This document shows positions 24,462-33,419 of a stretch of 46,503 nucleotides of DNA, piece by piece (position 1 is the stretch's first letter; every line of letters begins with the position of its first letter). The stretch is from Bacteroidota bacterium (GTDB lineage: Bacteria > Bacteroidota > Bacteroidia > Flavobacteriales_F > PHOS-HE28), in NCBI GenBank assembly GCA_963169595.1, contig CAUJFM010000334.1, forward strand, positions 1 to 46,503. The letters are read 5' to 3'. Made by a program: the position numbers and the translations under genes. The notes beneath the pieces are model-generated. The model was not told where the DNA came from. It was given only the letters and a program-made list of their open reading frames with translations, and made no database searches.

Positions 24462-24911
24462 ATGATCAAGGCGATGGATGACGAGCACTTCATGCGCCAC
24501 GCCCTGCGCGAGGCGGAGCAGGCGTTCAAGGCGGACGAGGTGCCTGTTGGGGTGGTCATCGTATGCGCGGACCGCATCATCGCACGTGCGCACAACCTCA
24601 CCGAACGGTTGAACGATGTGACGGCCCATGCCGAGATGCAGGCCATCACCGCGGCGGCGGAACATCTTGGTGGCAAGTACCTGAAGGATTGCACCCTGTA
24701 TGTGACGCTGGAGCCCTGTGTGATGTGTGCGGGAGCGCTCCACTGGGCCCAGTTGGGGCGCGTGGTGTTCGGCGCCTTTGATGAGAAGGCCGGTTACCGC
24801 CGTATTGGCGGTCGGCTGCTGCACCCGAAGACGCAGGTCACGGGCGGTGTGCTCGAGGCCGAATGCGCGGACCTGATGAAGGCCTTCTTCCGGAAGAAGC
24901 GTTCCCTCTGA
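24462..24911 (+). CDS. tadA: tRNA adenosine(34) deaminase
   Basis: The 149-residue enzyme deaminates A34 of tRNA-Arg to inosine. The zinc-binding deaminase motifs are H56-A-E58 (catalytic glutamate) and P85-C86-V-M-C89. FMRHALREAEQAF near the N-terminus and the AGALHWAQLGRVVFGAFDEKAG segment after the second motif are typical of TadA/CDD-type tRNA deaminases. A free nucleobase deaminase (guanine or cytosine) is the main alternative; length and motifs favour TadA. It lies 120 nt after recJ with its own promoter element. Confidence 0.92.
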   Translation: MIKAMDDEHFMRHALREAEQAFKADEVPVGVVIVCADRIIARAHNLTERLNDVTAHAEMQAITAAAEHLGGKYLKDCTLYVTLEPCVMCAGALHWAQLGRVVFGAFDEKAGYRRIGGRLLHPKTQVTGGVLEAECADLMKAFFRKKRSL

Positions 24912-24942
24912 ACACCGGGTTCCTGGTCGTTCAGGGCCTGTC

Positions 24943-27900
24943 CTACGGCAGTTGTTCGTCGCGCGTCAGCGTGGGGACCACACCACCGATGTTGAGCAGG
25001 ATCAGATCGCGGTCGTTGCCACCACCCGTGTAGAGGATCTCCCCATCCATGGTGACATCCTGCTGGTGATAACCCGGGGCTGATGCGTTCGTGGGCACGA
25101 CCCCGCCCACGGCGCTCAGGATCGGGTCGCGATCGTTGTCCTCACCTGTGTAGCGCAACACATCATCGCGGAGCACATTGCCTGCCCAGAGCAGCATGCG
25201 TGATACATCTGTCCGGCGTGCATCCGTTCCGTAGGTCGCTGTGGCCGCATGGGTCAGATCGATGTTCGCCGCCGTTCCGCTCAGGGCCACCGTAGCAGCG
25301 GTCATGCAGCCCAGGTGGTTCCGATGACGCACCGCCACGTGATAATTCCCCGCAGTGGCCGCGAAGGTCACCGGCGAAACACCGTCCTTGTCCACCACAT
25401 CACCATCGCGCTGCACCAGGGCGGCACGGGTCGCGACAATGGTCGTTGGAGCGCTGGCATTGCGGAGTTCGAGCAGCACCCAGTCCACGATGGCATTATC
25501 GCCCGTAACGGCCAGAACGGCTGCATCCGTGGTCTCACCAGTGACCGGACCTGCCGTGCGCATGCCGAGCGAAGTGAACGGCTCGCTGAGTGGCAGCAGC
25601 CCTTCCGCACGCAGGTCATCGCGCATGCGATCGGTGCCCGGGTCGTAAGGGCCTTGCAGCATCAGGTCCACGGCCACACGCACACCGTTGCTCTCCACCA
25701 CCACGTTGTCCAGGTAGAGCCAATTGCCATAGTCATTGATGCCCGTGAACCGGACCATCACGGAGCCGCCGTCGTAGGTGCTCAGGTCGATATCGTTCAG
25801 GCGCCATTGCGAGCAGTTCGTGGGGGTCCACGATGATGCGAAGGGCGGTGCGGTGGCCAGTACGGGACCGCTTTGTTCGAACACGGTGGACCAAGTGGCG
25901 CCGCAATCGCCGCTGACCTCCACCCGCAGGCCGTCCTCATACCCCGCGCCATACATCGCATAGGCATGGTGGAACTTCAGTCGGGTGCCGGCTGAAGGAC
26001 CAAGGTCCACGACCGGCGAGATCAAGCGGTCCTCCTGGCCGATGCTGACATAGCCGTAGTAGTTGATGGACCAGGCACGGCTGCTGGCACAAAGCGCTCC
26101 ATTGGTGAGCTGGGTGGTGCCCCAGGTGATGCCACTATCCGGGTTCTTCAGGGTCCAACCCGCCGGCGTAGCGCTACCACCTTCCACGTCCTGGGTGTAG
26201 GTCGCCGGCATGACCATGGCCGCAGTCGGGCTTACCGATCGTGTTTGTTGGTCGTTCGCGGTGAGCTGGTCTCCCGGCAATACGGTGGAGACCACGAATG
26301 TGAACGGTCCGCTTCCTGTGAACTGGGCCCCTTGACTGAAGGTGAACGTGGCCAGCGTGCTCGCACCGATCGTGCCGGTGAAGGTCTCGGTGACCGGCGT
26401 ACCTCCGTTCACGCTGTAAGAGACCGGGAAGTTGCTCTGAGGTTCTGAACCATAGTTGCGGATCTGCACCACCACGGCCACCGGCTCATCGAGGCAGGTG
26501 AAGGGGTCCTCAGCAGGGGAAACGATGGAGTGAACCCCCACGTTGTTGGGCACCGGCAAGTCGAAGGCCTCGCTTTGGTCGGTGCGGCTGGTGGTCGAAC
26601 CCTGGTTGGCACTTGCGCCCAGACCGCGCCGGGCGAAAGCTGCCCAGATGTAGGGCTGGTTCACCCCGCCGTTGTTGATCTGATCGGCCAGCAGGATGGC
26701 GTCGCGGCCATCCACGAAGCCGGGGTTGCATGGCGTCAGCTTCAGGCCATCGATCACCAGCTGCATGGCGATGTTGTTGCCGCCGGTACCGTTGTAGATG
26801 TCCGGATCGAAGCCGTACACACCGATCAGTTCCCAGGTCATCTCCCACAGCATGGTGCACCAAACAAAACCGACACCGTGGGGTGCGGGTAGGGCCGTGT
26901 TGTTCGTGCTGGCATAGGTGTAGTTGTTCACACCGAAGTTCGTGCTGTAGGGTGCCGGCCGGATGCCAGCGCCGGTGGTGGGTTGCCCCAGTGCGTAGGT
27001 GCCGATGCCACGCCCCATGGGGCCGGTATCCCCCGTCCTCATGGTCATCACCAGGCTGAAGAAATCGCTCCAGCCCTCGCCCATCTGCTCGTTGTTGCCC
27101 AGGCAGCTTGTGTTGGACGGACCGCCCACCAGCCGGTTGCTGATGCCGTGACCATACTCGTGGGCGATGATGCCGTTGTCCAGGTCGCTCGTGCGGTCGG
27201 GGTTGGGTTGGGTCCACACATACATCTGCATGCGGGGATTGCTCCCGTCCGGTGGTGTGCCGAAGTTGGCGTTGTTCGTGCCACTGCCATCCAGTGCATC
27301 GGCGAACACGAAATCATTGCCCGCCCCGCCACGTCCGTAGTTGTTCTGCTGGAAGTTGCCGGACACTTCATCGAAACCGTACTGGTACCAGACATCGTGC
27401 ATCAGGTTGTTCCAGTAGAACAGGTTGGTGATGGCCGCGCTCTGGTAGTTGGAGGGTGTCTGGGTCAGGTTGATGGGGAAGTCGAAGTCGAGGTTCGCGC
27501 CGCCATCCGGGCTGAAACCACCGGTGTTGTTGGCATCGGTGTCCTCCTGGGCCTGCACGTTGTTCCCCTTGGTGATGGTGTGTTCCGCACCAGCGGCTCC
27601 ATTGGTGTCATGCCAGCCATAGGGTGAAGCGATATCTCCGTCGAGCCAAGGTGCGTTCTCCAGTGTGCGTCCACCATGGCTGGGGCTCTCCAAGGGCCAG
27701 GCGTACACATTGTAGTCGTTGGGAGCTGCGGGAGCCGCCGGTGCGGATGGCGCTGCTGCAGGAGCGCCCTCAGCATGGTCGTGGTTGAAGGCGCACTGGC
27801 TCACCCAATCGTTCCGCTCCAGTTCAAGGCCTGTCTCCGCATCGATGCGCACGTTCCACCAGTGGCTGCCATCGGGCGTGTAGTGGTTCACGTTCCACGC

Positions 27901-28416
27901 CAGCCGGAGCAGATCACCCTGTGGAACGAAGTAGAGTTGAACCGTCATCTCGGTGCCTCCGGTGCCCGAGCCGTCATACCGGAAGCGTCGTCCGCCTTCC
28001 TCTGCAGCGATCAGGGCAGGGGGCGGGGTCCCGGGCAGTGTGCGGGAAAGGACAGTGGCCAAGGCTTGCCCGGCCGTGACCTTCGGTTCGGTGGTGTTGG
28101 CCCGCTTGGCCAGGCGTGGCCAGCTTCCATTGTTCACGCGCAGCACTTCGCCCCCTGCCCCCCGGTGGATGGCCAGATCGCCGTTCCAGATCTCGATGCC
28201 CTGCCAGCGCTGGCGCATGTAGAGGTGGCGGACCCCGTTGTGGGCGGTGGTGTACTCATCCTTCATCACCAGATCGGACAGGTCCTGTTCCAGGTATCCC
28301 GCACGGGTCAGCGTGGCGCGGACATCGGCGGGGAGGTCCGCCTTCCGGTCCTGGGCGCTGGTAAGGCTTGGCAGAAGGGCAAGAAAGAATCCGGGAAGAA
28401 GGGTGCGGAGGAGCAT
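24943..28416 (-). CDS. secreted M36 (fungalysin-type) zinc metalloprotease with large C-terminal surface module
   Basis: With the ATG at 28416 the product has 1157 residues and a signal peptide (LLRTLLPGFFLALLPSLTSA). An FTP-type propeptide domain (about 30-230) precedes the M36 catalytic domain, with zinc motif H419-EYGH423 and the third ligand E447 in MGEGWSDFF. A CARDB-like Ig domain (about 625-735) and a MAM-like beta-sandwich with YTQDVEGGSATPAGWTL (about 740-905) follow. Residues 912-1157 form a distinct module ending in two copies of a YTGxxNDRDxILxxxGGVVPT unit (from 1087 and 1127) and the terminus DEQLP. There is no type A T9SS domain. Predicted role is extracellular proteolysis. The open frame upstream of 28416 is antisense to the bacilliredoxin gene and is not coding. 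Confidence 0.87.
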   Translation of the reverse strand: MLLRTLLPGFFLALLPSLTSAQDRKADLPADVRATLTRAGYLEQDLSDLVMKDEYTTAHNGVRHLYMRQRWQGIEIWNGDLAIHRGAGGEVLRVNNGSWPRLAKRANTTEPKVTAGQALATVLSRTLPGTPPPALIAAEEGGRRFRYDGSGTGGTEMTVQLYFVPQGDLLRLAWNVNHYTPDGSHWWNVRIDAETGLELERNDWVSQCAFNHDHAEGAPAAAPSAPAAPAAPNDYNVYAWPLESPSHGGRTLENAPWLDGDIASPYGWHDTNGAAGAEHTITKGNNVQAQEDTDANNTGGFSPDGGANLDFDFPINLTQTPSNYQSAAITNLFYWNNLMHDVWYQYGFDEVSGNFQQNNYGRGGAGNDFVFADALDGSGTNNANFGTPPDGSNPRMQMYVWTQPNPDRTSDLDNGIIAHEYGHGISNRLVGGPSNTSCLGNNEQMGEGWSDFFSLVMTMRTGDTGPMGRGIGTYALGQPTTGAGIRPAPYSTNFGVNNYTYASTNNTALPAPHGVGFVWCTMLWEMTWELIGVYGFDPDIYNGTGGNNIAMQLVIDGLKLTPCNPGFVDGRDAILLADQINNGGVNQPYIWAAFARRGLGASANQGSTTSRTDQSEAFDLPVPNNVGVHSIVSPAEDPFTCLDEPVAVVVQIRNYGSEPQSNFPVSYSVNGGTPVTETFTGTIGASTLATFTFSQGAQFTGSGPFTFVVSTVLPGDQLTANDQQTRSVSPTAAMVMPATYTQDVEGGSATPAGWTLKNPDSGITWGTTQLTNGALCASSRAWSINYYGYVSIGQEDRLISPVVDLGPSAGTRLKFHHAYAMYGAGYEDGLRVEVSGDCGATWSTVFEQSGPVLATAPPFASSWTPTNCSQWRLNDIDLSTYDGGSVMVRFTGINDYGNWLYLDNVVVESNGVRVAVDLMLQGPYDPGTDRMRDDLRAEGLLPLSEPFTSLGMRTAGPVTGETTDAAVLAVTGDNAIVDWVLLELRNASAPTTIVATRAALVQRDGDVVDKDGVSPVTFAATAGNYHVAVRHRNHLGCMTAATVALSGTAANIDLTHAATATYGTDARRTDVSRMLLWAGNVLRDDVLRYTGEDNDRDPILSAVGGVVPTNASAPGYHQQDVTMDGEILYTGGGNDRDLILLNIGGVVPTLTRDEQLP

Positions 28417-28545
28417 GGAGCGGGGCTGAGTGCAGGCAAAGTACCCCTTGAACAACGCACGAGGCAAGTTGGTGCGGGCGCATGGTAGGGATCCCACCGG
28501 ATGTCTCGCGATGTGTTCGTGGTCGGGACGGGTGGGTGGCGGGGC

Positions 28546-28553
28546 TACTTTTG
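28546..28553 (+). promoter_or_regulatory. -7 promoter element of the bacilliredoxin gene (TACTTTTG)
   Basis: Perfect TAnnTTTG match, 28 nt before the ATG at 28582 and 49 nt before the alternative ATG at 28603. Confidence 0.6.
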
Positions 28554-28581
28554 TGCCCGCTCCGGTCGCTGTTGACCGGGC

Positions 28582-29013
28582 ATGACCGAACCCGTTAGAA
28601 CCATGTATCCAGCAGAGCTCGTAGCCCCGATGAAGACCGACCTCACCACGGCCGGCTTCCAGGAACTCCATACCCCCGATCAAGTGGACAAGGCCCTCAC
28701 CCAGCCCGGTACCGTATTGTGCGTGGTGAACAGTGTGTGCGGCTGTGCGGCCGGTGCTGCACGCCCCGGCGTGAAGCTGAGCCTCAAGGGCGGCAAGCGT
28801 CCCGACCACCTGGTGACGGTCTTTGCCGGGGTGGACACCGATGCGGTGATCCAGGCCCGTAAGCATTTCCTGCCTTATCCGCCCAGCAGCCCGGCCATGG
28901 CGCTGTTCAAGGATGGCAAGCTGGTGCATTTCTTGGAGCGCCACCACATCGAGGGCCGCAGTGCCGAAATGATCGCGGACAACTTGATGATGGCCTACGA
29001 CGAGTTCTGCTGA
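28582..29013 (+). CDS. BrxA/BrxB-family bacilliredoxin-like protein
   Basis: The product has 143 residues, or 136 if translation starts at MYPAEL (28603), which fits the family N-terminus better. The active-site motif is S-V-C-G-C (C53 and C55 in the longer numbering) in VVNSVCGCAAGAARPG. The thioredoxin-like fold is indicated by VTVFAGVDTDAV and FPL-like YPPSSPAMALFKDGKLVHFLERH. In Firmicutes such proteins remove bacillithiol from proteins. Many Bacteroidota also carry them, and bacillithiol production by this organism cannot be judged from this window. It is convergent with the delta-60 gene across a perfect hairpin. Confidence 0.9.
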   Translation: MTEPVRTMYPAELVAPMKTDLTTAGFQELHTPDQVDKALTQPGTVLCVVNSVCGCAAGAARPGVKLSLKGGKRPDHLVTVFAGVDTDAVIQARKHFLPYPPSSPAMALFKDGKLVHFLERHHIEGRSAEMIADNLMMAYDEFC

Positions 29014-29034
29014 CAAAGGTCTTCGTTGAGAAAG

Positions 29035-29072
29035 CGGGAAACCCCGTCAGGCATTCCTGACGGGGTTTCCCG
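29035..29072. terminator. bidirectional terminator between convergent genes
   Basis: The arms 29035-29050 and 29057-29072 form a perfect 16-bp stem with a 6-nt loop. It lies between the bacilliredoxin gene (plus) and the delta-60 protein gene (minus). The minus strand continues CTTT after the stem. Confidence 0.82.
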
Positions 29073-29104
29073 TTCAAGGGCCGCTCGCGGAGCATGCGAT
29101 CGGA

Positions 29105-30592
29105 CTACCACCCCTTGACCCACCGCGTTGCCTGGTGGCTGCCGCCGCCCCAATGCACCCGCAGCACATAGGTGCCCGTGGGAAGATCGGTGATGGGCAG
29201 TTCGACGGTGTGGGAGCCCCCCCGCACGGTGCGGCCCGTGGCATCGAACAGATGCATACTGGCTGGCTTTTCGTCGTGCCGCAGGCGCAACGTGCTGGCA
29301 TCGGCCATCAGGTGCAGCCCGGGCCTCGTGTGTGTGTTGATGCCGGTTCCAACACGGGAGTGGATGCGCACCAGGTTCGCGTGCGAAGCACCGTCGAAGG
29401 TGGTGAAGGTGCCGCCCACGATCAGGTTGCCATCCGGCAATTGAAGGATGGTGAGTACCTCGATGCCGAACCAATCGTCCGCATCAGGCCCCGTGCCGGG
29501 GTCGAAGGTCGTGTCCAGCGCTCCCGTAGGTAGTATCCGCGCCAGCTGCCTGCGCTCCGTATCGCTGATGCGGCGGAACCACCCTCCGATGAGCAGTTTG
29601 CCATCGGGTTGCAGTGCTGCGCAGGTAATGGGGATCGGCCCGGCGATGACGGGACCTTCCGAAGGCCCCACGCCCGGATCGAAAGCGGTGTCCAGACTGC
29701 CATCAGCGTTCAGCCGGGCCATACGCGAGCGGAACACCTCGTTGTAGTACGTGAAGTCGCCGACGATGAAAGCGCCTCCATCCGATGCGACCGTCACCTT
29801 TTCCAGTCTGGTGTGGTAGCCGCCGTACGCGCCGGTCCCGGTGGTGAAGCCAGGGTCCACCGAACCATCCGGGAGGAACTGGATGATGTTGCGGTGGACT
29901 TCGCTGTTGAAGGTGCCGAAGGAACCAACGGCGAGCACGGTGCCGCTGGGCCGGATCGCCAGACCATTCACGACTGAGCCGAATGTACCGGGCTGTGGCC
30001 CGAAGGTGCCGACGGGTTGGAAGTCGGTGTCTGCGCTACCGTCGGCATTCAACCGTATGATGTTGCTGGCTGCGTTACCGTTGTATTGAGAGAAAGCGCC
30101 GCCCATCCAGATGTCCCCATCTGCCGCAACGGCCAACGCGCGCACCTCACTGTTCGGTCCGGTGCCGCTGAGGAAGGTGTCGTCGAGCGTGCCGTCGTTG
30201 TTCAGCCGGGCCAGGTGGGCCACGGCTGTGCCATCATAACCGGTGAAATAGCCCCCGATCAGCACTTTGCCATCGGCGGTACTGGCCAGAGTGTATACAG
30301 TTGGATCGACGATGGTGGTGCTGGTGAGGCCGGTGCCGGTGCTGAAACCTGCGTCCAAGGTGCCATCAGCGTGCAGGCGTGCCACCCCGCCCCGTGCAGT
30401 GCCGTTCACCTCGGTGAACCTGCCGCCGATGAGCAGCTTCCCATCGTGTTGTCGCACGATGCAGTATACCGGGCCATTGGTGCCTGCGGTGAAGGAAGGG
30501 TCCACCGTTCCATCCTGCGCACGTGTAGCGATGGGTTGGACAAGAAGCGCGATGATCGTGGCAAGGAGCGTGTTGCGTAGGAGGGGCCTCAT
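29105..30592 (-). CDS. secreted delta-60 repeat beta-propeller-like protein with T9SS sorting domain
   Basis: The 495-residue protein has a signal peptide (LLATIIALLVQPIATRAQ). About seven delta-60 (FG-GAP-like) repeats of 50-60 residues follow, each with the pattern DGKLLIGGxF, then ARLxADGTLDxxF. The last 70 residues resemble a type A T9SS sorting domain (MHLFDATGRTV, LPTGTYVLRVHW). The repeats would form a propeller-type scaffold displayed on the surface. No catalytic motif is seen, so binding or structural roles are possible. No clear -7 element was found upstream. It is convergent with the bacilliredoxin gene. Confidence 0.82.
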   Translation of the reverse strand: MRPLLRNTLLATIIALLVQPIATRAQDGTVDPSFTAGTNGPVYCIVRQHDGKLLIGGRFTEVNGTARGGVARLHADGTLDAGFSTGTGLTSTTIVDPTVYTLASTADGKVLIGGYFTGYDGTAVAHLARLNNDGTLDDTFLSGTGPNSEVRALAVAADGDIWMGGAFSQYNGNAASNIIRLNADGSADTDFQPVGTFGPQPGTFGSVVNGLAIRPSGTVLAVGSFGTFNSEVHRNIIQFLPDGSVDPGFTTGTGAYGGYHTRLEKVTVASDGGAFIVGDFTYYNEVFRSRMARLNADGSLDTAFDPGVGPSEGPVIAGPIPITCAALQPDGKLLIGGWFRRISDTERRQLARILPTGALDTTFDPGTGPDADDWFGIEVLTILQLPDGNLIVGGTFTTFDGASHANLVRIHSRVGTGINTHTRPGLHLMADASTLRLRHDEKPASMHLFDATGRTVRGGSHTVELPITDLPTGTYVLRVHWGGGSHQATRWVKGW

Positions 30593-30694
30593 GTGTTGGA
30601 GCTCGGATCGGTCGTTGGGGAGGTATCATGGTTCATCGGGAAGGGTGGTCGGATGTGAACGATCGGGCATGCACGCAGAAATGACATCCACGGC

Positions 30695-30722
30695 AAAAGG
30701 GCCGCCCCTTGCGAGACGGCCC
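30695..30722 (-). terminator. intrinsic terminator after gdhA
   Basis: On the minus strand, GGGCCG (30717-30722) pairs with CGGCCC (30699-30704) and is followed directly by TTTT (30695-30698). It lies 27 nt after the gdhA stop. Confidence 0.7.
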
Positions 30723-30748
30723 CTTCCCCTCTTCCAGGGTCGTATGCC

Positions 30749-32125
30749 CTACACCACCCCCTGTTCCAGCATCGCATCGGCCACCTTCACGAAGCCCGCG
30801 ATGTTGGCGCCCTTCACGTAGTTCACGCTCTTGCCTTCGGTGCCATACTTCACGCAGGCAGCGTGGATATCCTTCATGATGGCGTGTAGGCGGGCGTCCA
30901 CCTCCTCGCGGGTCCAGCTCAGGCGCAGGCTGTTCTGGCTCATCTCCAGGCCGCTGGTGGCCACACCACCGGCGTTGCTGGCCTTGCCCGGGGCGAAGGC
31001 CACACCGGCCTTGTGGAACACCTCGATGGCCTCGGGGGTGGTGGGCATGTTGGCCCCTTCGGCCACGTACTTCACACCCTTCTTCACCAGGTCCTTGGCG
31101 TTCTTGTCGTTCAGTTCGTTCTGGGTGGCGCAGGGCAGGGCCACGTCACACTTGGCCACCACATCCCAAACACGGGCGCCCTTCTTGTAGGTCACGCCCT
31201 TGAACTTCCGGGCGTACTCCTCGATGCGGCCGCGCTTCACGTTCTTCAGCTCCATCAGGAAGGCGAGCTTCTCGGCGGTGATGCCTGCGGGATCGTAGAT
31301 GGCACCGTCGCTGTCGCTGGCGGAGACCACCTTGGCACCGAGCTCGGTGGCCTTCTCGATGGCGTACTGGGCCACGTTGCCACTGCCGCTCACGGCCACG
31401 GTCTTGCCCTTGAAGCTGGTCTTGTTGCGCTTCATCATCTCCTCAGCGAAGTACACGCAGCCATAGCCGGTGGCTTCGGGCCGGATCAGCGAACCGCCCC
31501 AAGTGCGGCCCTTGCCGGTGAACACACCGGTGAACTCGTTGCGCAGGCGCTTGTCCTGGCCGAACATGAAGCCGATCTCGCGACCACCCACACCGATGTC
31601 GCCCGCAGGCACGTCGGTGAACTGGCCCACGTGACGCCACAGCTCGGTCACGAAGCTCTGGCAGAAGCGCATCACTTCATTGTCGCTCTTGCCCTTGGGG
31701 TCGAAATCGCTGCCACCCTTGCCGCCGCCCATGGGCAGGGTGGTGAGGCTGTTCTTGAAGGTCTGCTCGAAGCCCAGGAACTTCAGCACGCTCAGGTTCA
31801 CCGTGGGGTGGAAGCGCAGACCCCCCTTGTAGGGGCCGATGGCGCTGTTGAATTCCACGCGGTAGCCGCGGTTCACCTGGATGTTGCCCTTGTCGTCCAT
31901 CCATGGCACACGGAAGGTGATGATGCGCTCAGGCTCCACCATGCGCTCCAACAGCATCTTGCCCTGGTACTTGGGATCCTCCTCGATGAAGGGGATGATC
32001 GCCTCGGCCACCTCATGCACGGCCTGCAGGAACTCGGGCTCGTGGGGGTTCTTGGCCTTCACGTAGCTCATGAACGCGTCCACCTGTTTCTGCACATTGG
32101 AAGCGCCTTTCTTGGCGGTAGCCAT
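30749..32125 (-). CDS. gdhA: NADP-type glutamate dehydrogenase
   Basis: The 458-residue protein interconverts 2-oxoglutarate plus ammonia and glutamate. The signature region PMGGGKGGSDFDPKGKSD contains K136, and the substrate segment GGLRFHPTVN lies before it. The nucleotide domain carries VAVSGSGNVAQYA. Length and the hexameric-type sequence match NADP-dependent assimilatory GdhA enzymes, although cofactor preference is inferred. The start at 32125 was chosen because it gives the normal N-terminus; 18 more upstream codons lie within the promoter region. A TACCTTCG element is 25 nt upstream, and a hairpin with TTTT follows the gene. Confidence 0.95.
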   Translation of the reverse strand: MATAKKGASNVQKQVDAFMSYVKAKNPHEPEFLQAVHEVAEAIIPFIEEDPKYQGKMLLERMVEPERIITFRVPWMDDKGNIQVNRGYRVEFNSAIGPYKGGLRFHPTVNLSVLKFLGFEQTFKNSLTTLPMGGGKGGSDFDPKGKSDNEVMRFCQSFVTELWRHVGQFTDVPAGDIGVGGREIGFMFGQDKRLRNEFTGVFTGKGRTWGGSLIRPEATGYGCVYFAEEMMKRNKTSFKGKTVAVSGSGNVAQYAIEKATELGAKVVSASDSDGAIYDPAGITAEKLAFLMELKNVKRGRIEEYARKFKGVTYKKGARVWDVVAKCDVALPCATQNELNDKNAKDLVKKGVKYVAEGANMPTTPEAIEVFHKAGVAFAPGKASNAGGVATSGLEMSQNSLRLSWTREEVDARLHAIMKDIHAACVKYGTEGKSVNYVKGANIAGFVKVADAMLEQGVV

Positions 32126-32150
32126 GGATGGGTGTTTGGGAATTTGGGCG

Positions 32151-32158
32151 CGAAGGTA
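32151..32158 (-). promoter_or_regulatory. -7 promoter element of gdhA (TACCTTCG)
   Basis: Minus-strand TAnnTTCG variant, 25 nt before the gdhA ATG at 32125. Confidence 0.5.
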
Positions 32159-32214
32159 TACGCGCGGGGTCACGTGCAAGGGGCAGGCACCCGGATGGCA
32201 GGCGCCATGCCCGC

Positions 32215-33363
32215 TCAGTTCAGCGCGTAGACCTTACCGGGCAATGCCCGCACCACCCCGTTGAACTCCAGGTTCAGGAGCAGACCTGCGGCTTTCCCTT
32301 GCGGAATGCGGCTTTCCACGCACAGGGTGTCGATGTCCACCTTGCCTTTTTTCCGCAGCACGTCCACCAGGGCCTGTTCCTCCGGCTGTAGTTCGGTGAA
32401 GAGCGCCGCCTGCACAGGTGCCTTGCGCCTGGTCGTGGGCGCCCACTCCATGAAGGTGATCACATCCGCGGCCGAGGTCACCAGCATGGCCTTGTTCTGC
32501 TGGATGAGCTTGTTGCAGCCCTCGCTGCGCGGGTCCGTGGGGCGTCCCGGGTAGGCGAATACCTCGCGGTCGTAGCTGTTGGCGATATCGGCCGTGATCA
32601 GGCTTCCGCCTTTGGGCCCGCTTTCCACCACCACGGTGCAATCGGCCAGGCCGGCGATGATCCGGTTGCGGGCCGGGAAATTGCCGGGTGCGAAGGGGCT
32701 TCCACTGGGGAGCTCGCTGACCAGGGCACCATGCTCCAGCATGTCCTTCGCCGTGGCGGCATGTTCGCCGGGGTACAGCTTGTCCAGGCCATGGGCCACG
32801 CACGCAATGGTGGGCAGGCCCTGCTTCAGGGCCGTGCGGTGCGCCACGATGTCCACCCCATAGGCCAGCCCGCTTACGATGGTCGCCCCGGAGGACCTCA
32901 GTCCTTCCACCAGTTCCACGCAGAGGCGCTTGCCCTCATCGGTGGGGGTGCGGGTGCCCACGATGCTCACCATGCGCAGGGCGTCGAGGTCGGCATTGCC
33001 CTTGGTGAAGAGGAGCACGGGTGCATCCTCGGCCTGCTTCAACCGATGGGGGAAATCGCCATCCAGGTAGAAGCGCATCCGCAGTCCGTGCTTCCGCACA
33101 TAGGCGAGCTCTTTCTCCGCGGCTGGCAGCACCTTTTTGTCGGTGATGCTGGCGATCAGCTTGGGTCCGATGCCGGGCACCTTCTCCAGCGTGTTCTTCA
33201 GTTTGCGGTCCGTGAAGATGGGCTCGACCCCACCGCAATAGGCCACCAGATTGCGGGCGTTCACCGGTCCGATGCCCTTGAGCATGGACAGGGCGATGCG
33301 GTATATCCACTGCTGGTCCTCCACCCGATGCGCGTATGGCCCTTTCCCTACATTTACCCGCAT
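32215..33363 (-). CDS. dprA: DNA-processing protein DprA
   Basis: From the ATG at 33363 the protein has 382 residues. An N-terminal helix-hairpin-helix region (IALSMLKGIGPVNARNLVAY, VPGIGPKLI) precedes the Rossmann-like DprA domain with SIVGTRTPTDEG, SGLAYGVDIVAHRTAL and FPARNRIIAGL. The C-terminal 60 residues look like a DML1 winged helix. DprA loads RecA on incoming single-stranded DNA during natural transformation; many non-competent bacteria also carry it. Family members often start nearer to VEDQQWIYRIALS, so the first 15 residues are uncertain. A perfect TACATTTG element lies 40 nt upstream of this start, beside the divergent TonB receptor gene. Confidence 0.94.
   Translation of the reverse strand: MRVNVGKGPYAHRVEDQQWIYRIALSMLKGIGPVNARNLVAYCGGVEPIFTDRKLKNTLEKVPGIGPKLIASITDKKVLPAAEKELAYVRKHGLRMRFYLDGDFPHRLKQAEDAPVLLFTKGNADLDALRMVSIVGTRTPTDEGKRLCVELVEGLRSSGATIVSGLAYGVDIVAHRTALKQGLPTIACVAHGLDKLYPGEHAATAKDMLEHGALVSELPSGSPFAPGNFPARNRIIAGLADCTVVVESGPKGGSLITADIANSYDREVFAYPGRPTDPRSEGCNKLIQQNKAMLVTSAADVITFMEWAPTTRRKAPVQAALFTELQPEEQALVDVLRKKGKVDIDTLCVESRIPQGKAAGLLLNLEFNGVVRALPGKVYALN
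33349..33356 (+). promoter_or_regulatory. possible -7 promoter element of the TonB receptor operon (TACATTTA)
   Basis: One change from TAnnTTTG (last base A), 63 nt before the receptor ATG at 33420. It lies inside the 5' end of dprA, so the divergent promoters would be interleaved. Confidence 0.35.
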
Positions 33364-33403
33364 CACCAAAGGGCTGCATCCGTGCGCCTGGCGGGGGTCC
33401 CCA

Positions 33404-33411
33404 CAAATGTA
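33404..33411 (-). promoter_or_regulatory. -7 promoter element of dprA (TACATTTG)
   Basis: Perfect minus-strand match, 40 nt before the dprA ATG at 33363 and only 8 nt upstream of the TonB receptor start on the other strand. Confidence 0.55.
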
Positions 33412-33419
33412 AACGCCCC

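Noticed and set aside
24908..24934. Hairpin between the convergent tadA and M36 genes
   Set aside because: Only a 6-bp core (CTGAAC/GTTCAG) with interrupted pairing and no T run; too weak to call a terminator.
28417..29016. 200-codon upstream extension of the M36 protease frame
   Set aside because: It is antisense to the bacilliredoxin gene, whose CGC motif and family N-terminus are clear, and a signal peptide begins at the ATG at 28416.
31013..32230. 405-codon open frame opposite gdhA
   Set aside because: It is a shadow of gdhA: the His/Ala/Leu-rich translation has no domain character, and GC-rich codon bias leaves the antisense frame open.
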